This document shows positions 42,349 to 43,301 of a DNA stretch of 43,301 bases, piece after piece. How positions within the stretch are numbered: position 1 is the first letter of the stretch; each line of letters starts with the position of its first letter. Location of the stretch: assembly GCA_905214795.1 (NCBI GenBank), contig CAJMNM010000025.1:1-43301 (forward strand), written 5' to 3'. Source of the stretch: an uncultured bacterium. GTDB lineage: Bacteria > Bacteroidota > Bacteroidia > Bacteroidales > Bacteroidaceae. The notes beneath the pieces are model-generated. The model was not told where the DNA came from. It was given only the letters and a program-made list of their open reading frames with translations, and did no database searches. Made by a program: the position numbers and the translations under genes.

Positions 42349-43301
42349 TCAGATATGGAATTGTCGCGCTGTTTGCATGTATAAGCATGCAACTTGCAGC
42401 ACAGGAAATAAAAATAGGTAATTATACATTCCGTGGAGGCGGAGAATATCAGGGCGAATTGTTTAAAGGCAAACCCTATGGAAAGGGAAAGACCACATTT
42501 CCGAACGGTGATACTTATGAAGGTGAATATGTAAAAGGAAAACGTCAGGGATATGGTGTATATACATTCTTTGACGGAGAAAAATATGAGGGTGAGTGGT
42601 TCCAGGACCAACAGCACGGACGTGGTATTTATTATTTTATGAACAATAATAAATATGACGGCTTGTGGTTTCGTGATTATCAGCAGGGTGAAGGCACCAT
42701 GTACTACTACAATGGCGATGTTTATGTAGGGAACTGGAAAGAAGACAAACGTCAGGGATACGGTGAATATGTTTATGCTAACGGTGCCTCCTATAAAGGA
42801 GAGTGGGAATCAGATCAGAAATCCGGTAAGGGCGTTTTTGACTGGCATGACGGATCCGTATATGACGGTATGTGGAAAAATAATCAACGAAACGGAAAGG
42901 GGACATTTTACTATGCCGACGGAGATGTCTATACCGGAGAGTGGGTTGACGATATTCAGCATGGTAAAGGTATCTATAAATTTCATAATGGTGATGTCTA
43001 TGAGGGTGATTATGTGCAAGGAGAACGAACCGGTGAAGGAATATTTACGTTTGCCAATGGAAATAAGTATGTAGGACATTTCCAGGGAGGTGAACAGAAT
43101 GGTGAAGGTAAATTTACCTGGCATAACGGCGCCTCATATACAGGAAACTGGAAAGCCAATAAACGAGAAGGTTACGGAAAATATGAATGGAGTAACGGAG
43201 ATGTTTATGAGGGATATTGGCACAATGGTCAGATGAACGGTGAAGGTATTCTTCGTCTGGTTGATGGAAGTAAATTTAAAGGCACATTCCGTAACGGCGA
43301 A
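42345..43301 (+). CDS. Secreted MORN-repeat protein, cut by the window end
   Basis: The ATG at 42345 overlaps the kdsB stop and the frame stays open for 319 codons to the last base, so the 3' end is missing. Residues 1-20 are a signal peptide ending QLAAQ. From residue 32 there are twelve complete MORN repeats of exactly 23 residues and the start of a thirteenth. A typical unit is GDVYEGDYVQGERTGEGIF plus four more residues. No enzyme domain has appeared yet. MORN repeats build extended beta-hairpin stacks that bind lipids or proteins. The signal peptide places it outside the cytoplasm, and the coupling to kdsB hints at an envelope role; this is inference. Confidence 0.9.
   Translation, partial: MIRYGIVALFACISMQLAAQEIKIGNYTFRGGGEYQGELFKGKPYGKGKTTFPNGDTYEGEYVKGKRQGYGVYTFFDGEKYEGEWFQDQQHGRGIYYFMNNNKYDGLWFRDYQQGEGTMYYYNGDVYVGNWKEDKRQGYGEYVYANGASYKGEWESDQKSGKGVFDWHDGSVYDGMWKNNQRNGKGTFYYADGDVYTGEWVDDIQHGKGIYKFHNGDVYEGDYVQGERTGEGIFTFANGNKYVGHFQGGEQNGEGKFTWHNGASYTGNWKANKREGYGKYEWSNGDVYEGYWHNGQMNGEGILRLVDGSKFKGTFRNGE

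Noticed and set aside
42763..43124. Roughly 100-codon ORFs on both strands near the right end
   Set aside because: They are shadows of the MORN-repeat gene, whose 69-nt periodicity keeps other frames open.

Overview
The window reads as a chromosomal segment of a Bacteroidales bacterium (Bacteroides/Prevotella type). The evidence is: promoters of the Bacteroidetes form (TTTG, about 19 nt, TAnnTTTG) recur upstream of genes; Shine-Dalgarno sequences are mostly weak; the ATP synthase genes run atpD-atpC-(membrane protein)-atpB-atpE-atpF-atpH-atpA-atpG; a family C10 (streptopain-like) protease carries a type IX secretion-like C-terminal tail; and the pyrB-pyrI-flavin reductase-glyA cluster and PiT-PhoU fusion fit this order. 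The DNA is AT-rich. I see no tRNA, rRNA, insertion sequence, CRISPR array or prophage, so this is mainly core genome. I cannot fix the genus.

Layout. 0.2-6.8 kb: an AraC-type regulator diverges from a three-gene RND efflux operon (membrane fusion lipoprotein, inner-membrane pump, TolC-like outer-membrane protein), closed by a terminator shared with the converging ATP synthase operon. 6.9-14.1 kb: the complete F1Fo ATP synthase operon on the minus strand. 14.1-16.1 kb: a LysR-type regulator whose promoter is interleaved with that of atpD, then a nitroreductase. 16.1-18.0 kb: a 1.85-kb stretch with no convincing gene but with a terminator, a promoter, a repeated motif and one block that looks like a conserved or decayed element. 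18.0-18.9 kb: a DEDDh exonuclease and a 45-codon ORF. 18.9-22.4 kb: the secreted C10 protease. 22.8-25.7 kb: a protein of unknown function with an acidic tail, an L-cysteine desulfidase-family protein and a Spy/CpxP-like periplasmic protein. 25.8-25.95 kb: a strong candidate small RNA on the minus strand. 26.0-27.9 kb: three small minus-strand genes (a secreted protein, a free-standing B3/B4 domain protein and an unknown protein).

27.9-34.8 kb is a phosphate island: an OprO/OprP-type porin diverges from a PiT phosphate transporter fused to a PhoU-like domain, followed by ppk1 and ppx. The transporter promoter carries three exactly 11-bp-phased direct repeats placed like a Pho box. Phosphate would enter by the porin, cross the inner membrane by PiT, and be stored and released as polyphosphate by Ppk and Ppx. 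35.2-38.5 kb: pyrB, pyrI, a flavin reductase and glyA. 38.7-43.3 kb: a class A penicillin-binding protein, folK, kdsB and a secreted MORN-repeat protein that runs off the right end of the window.

The observations most worth checking are the roughly 150-nt structured RNA at 25795-25944, the 11-bp-phased repeats before the phosphate transporter, the symmetric overlapping promoters between atpD and lysR, the exact repeat pair between the AraC regulator and its efflux operon, and the gene-free block near 16.3 kb.
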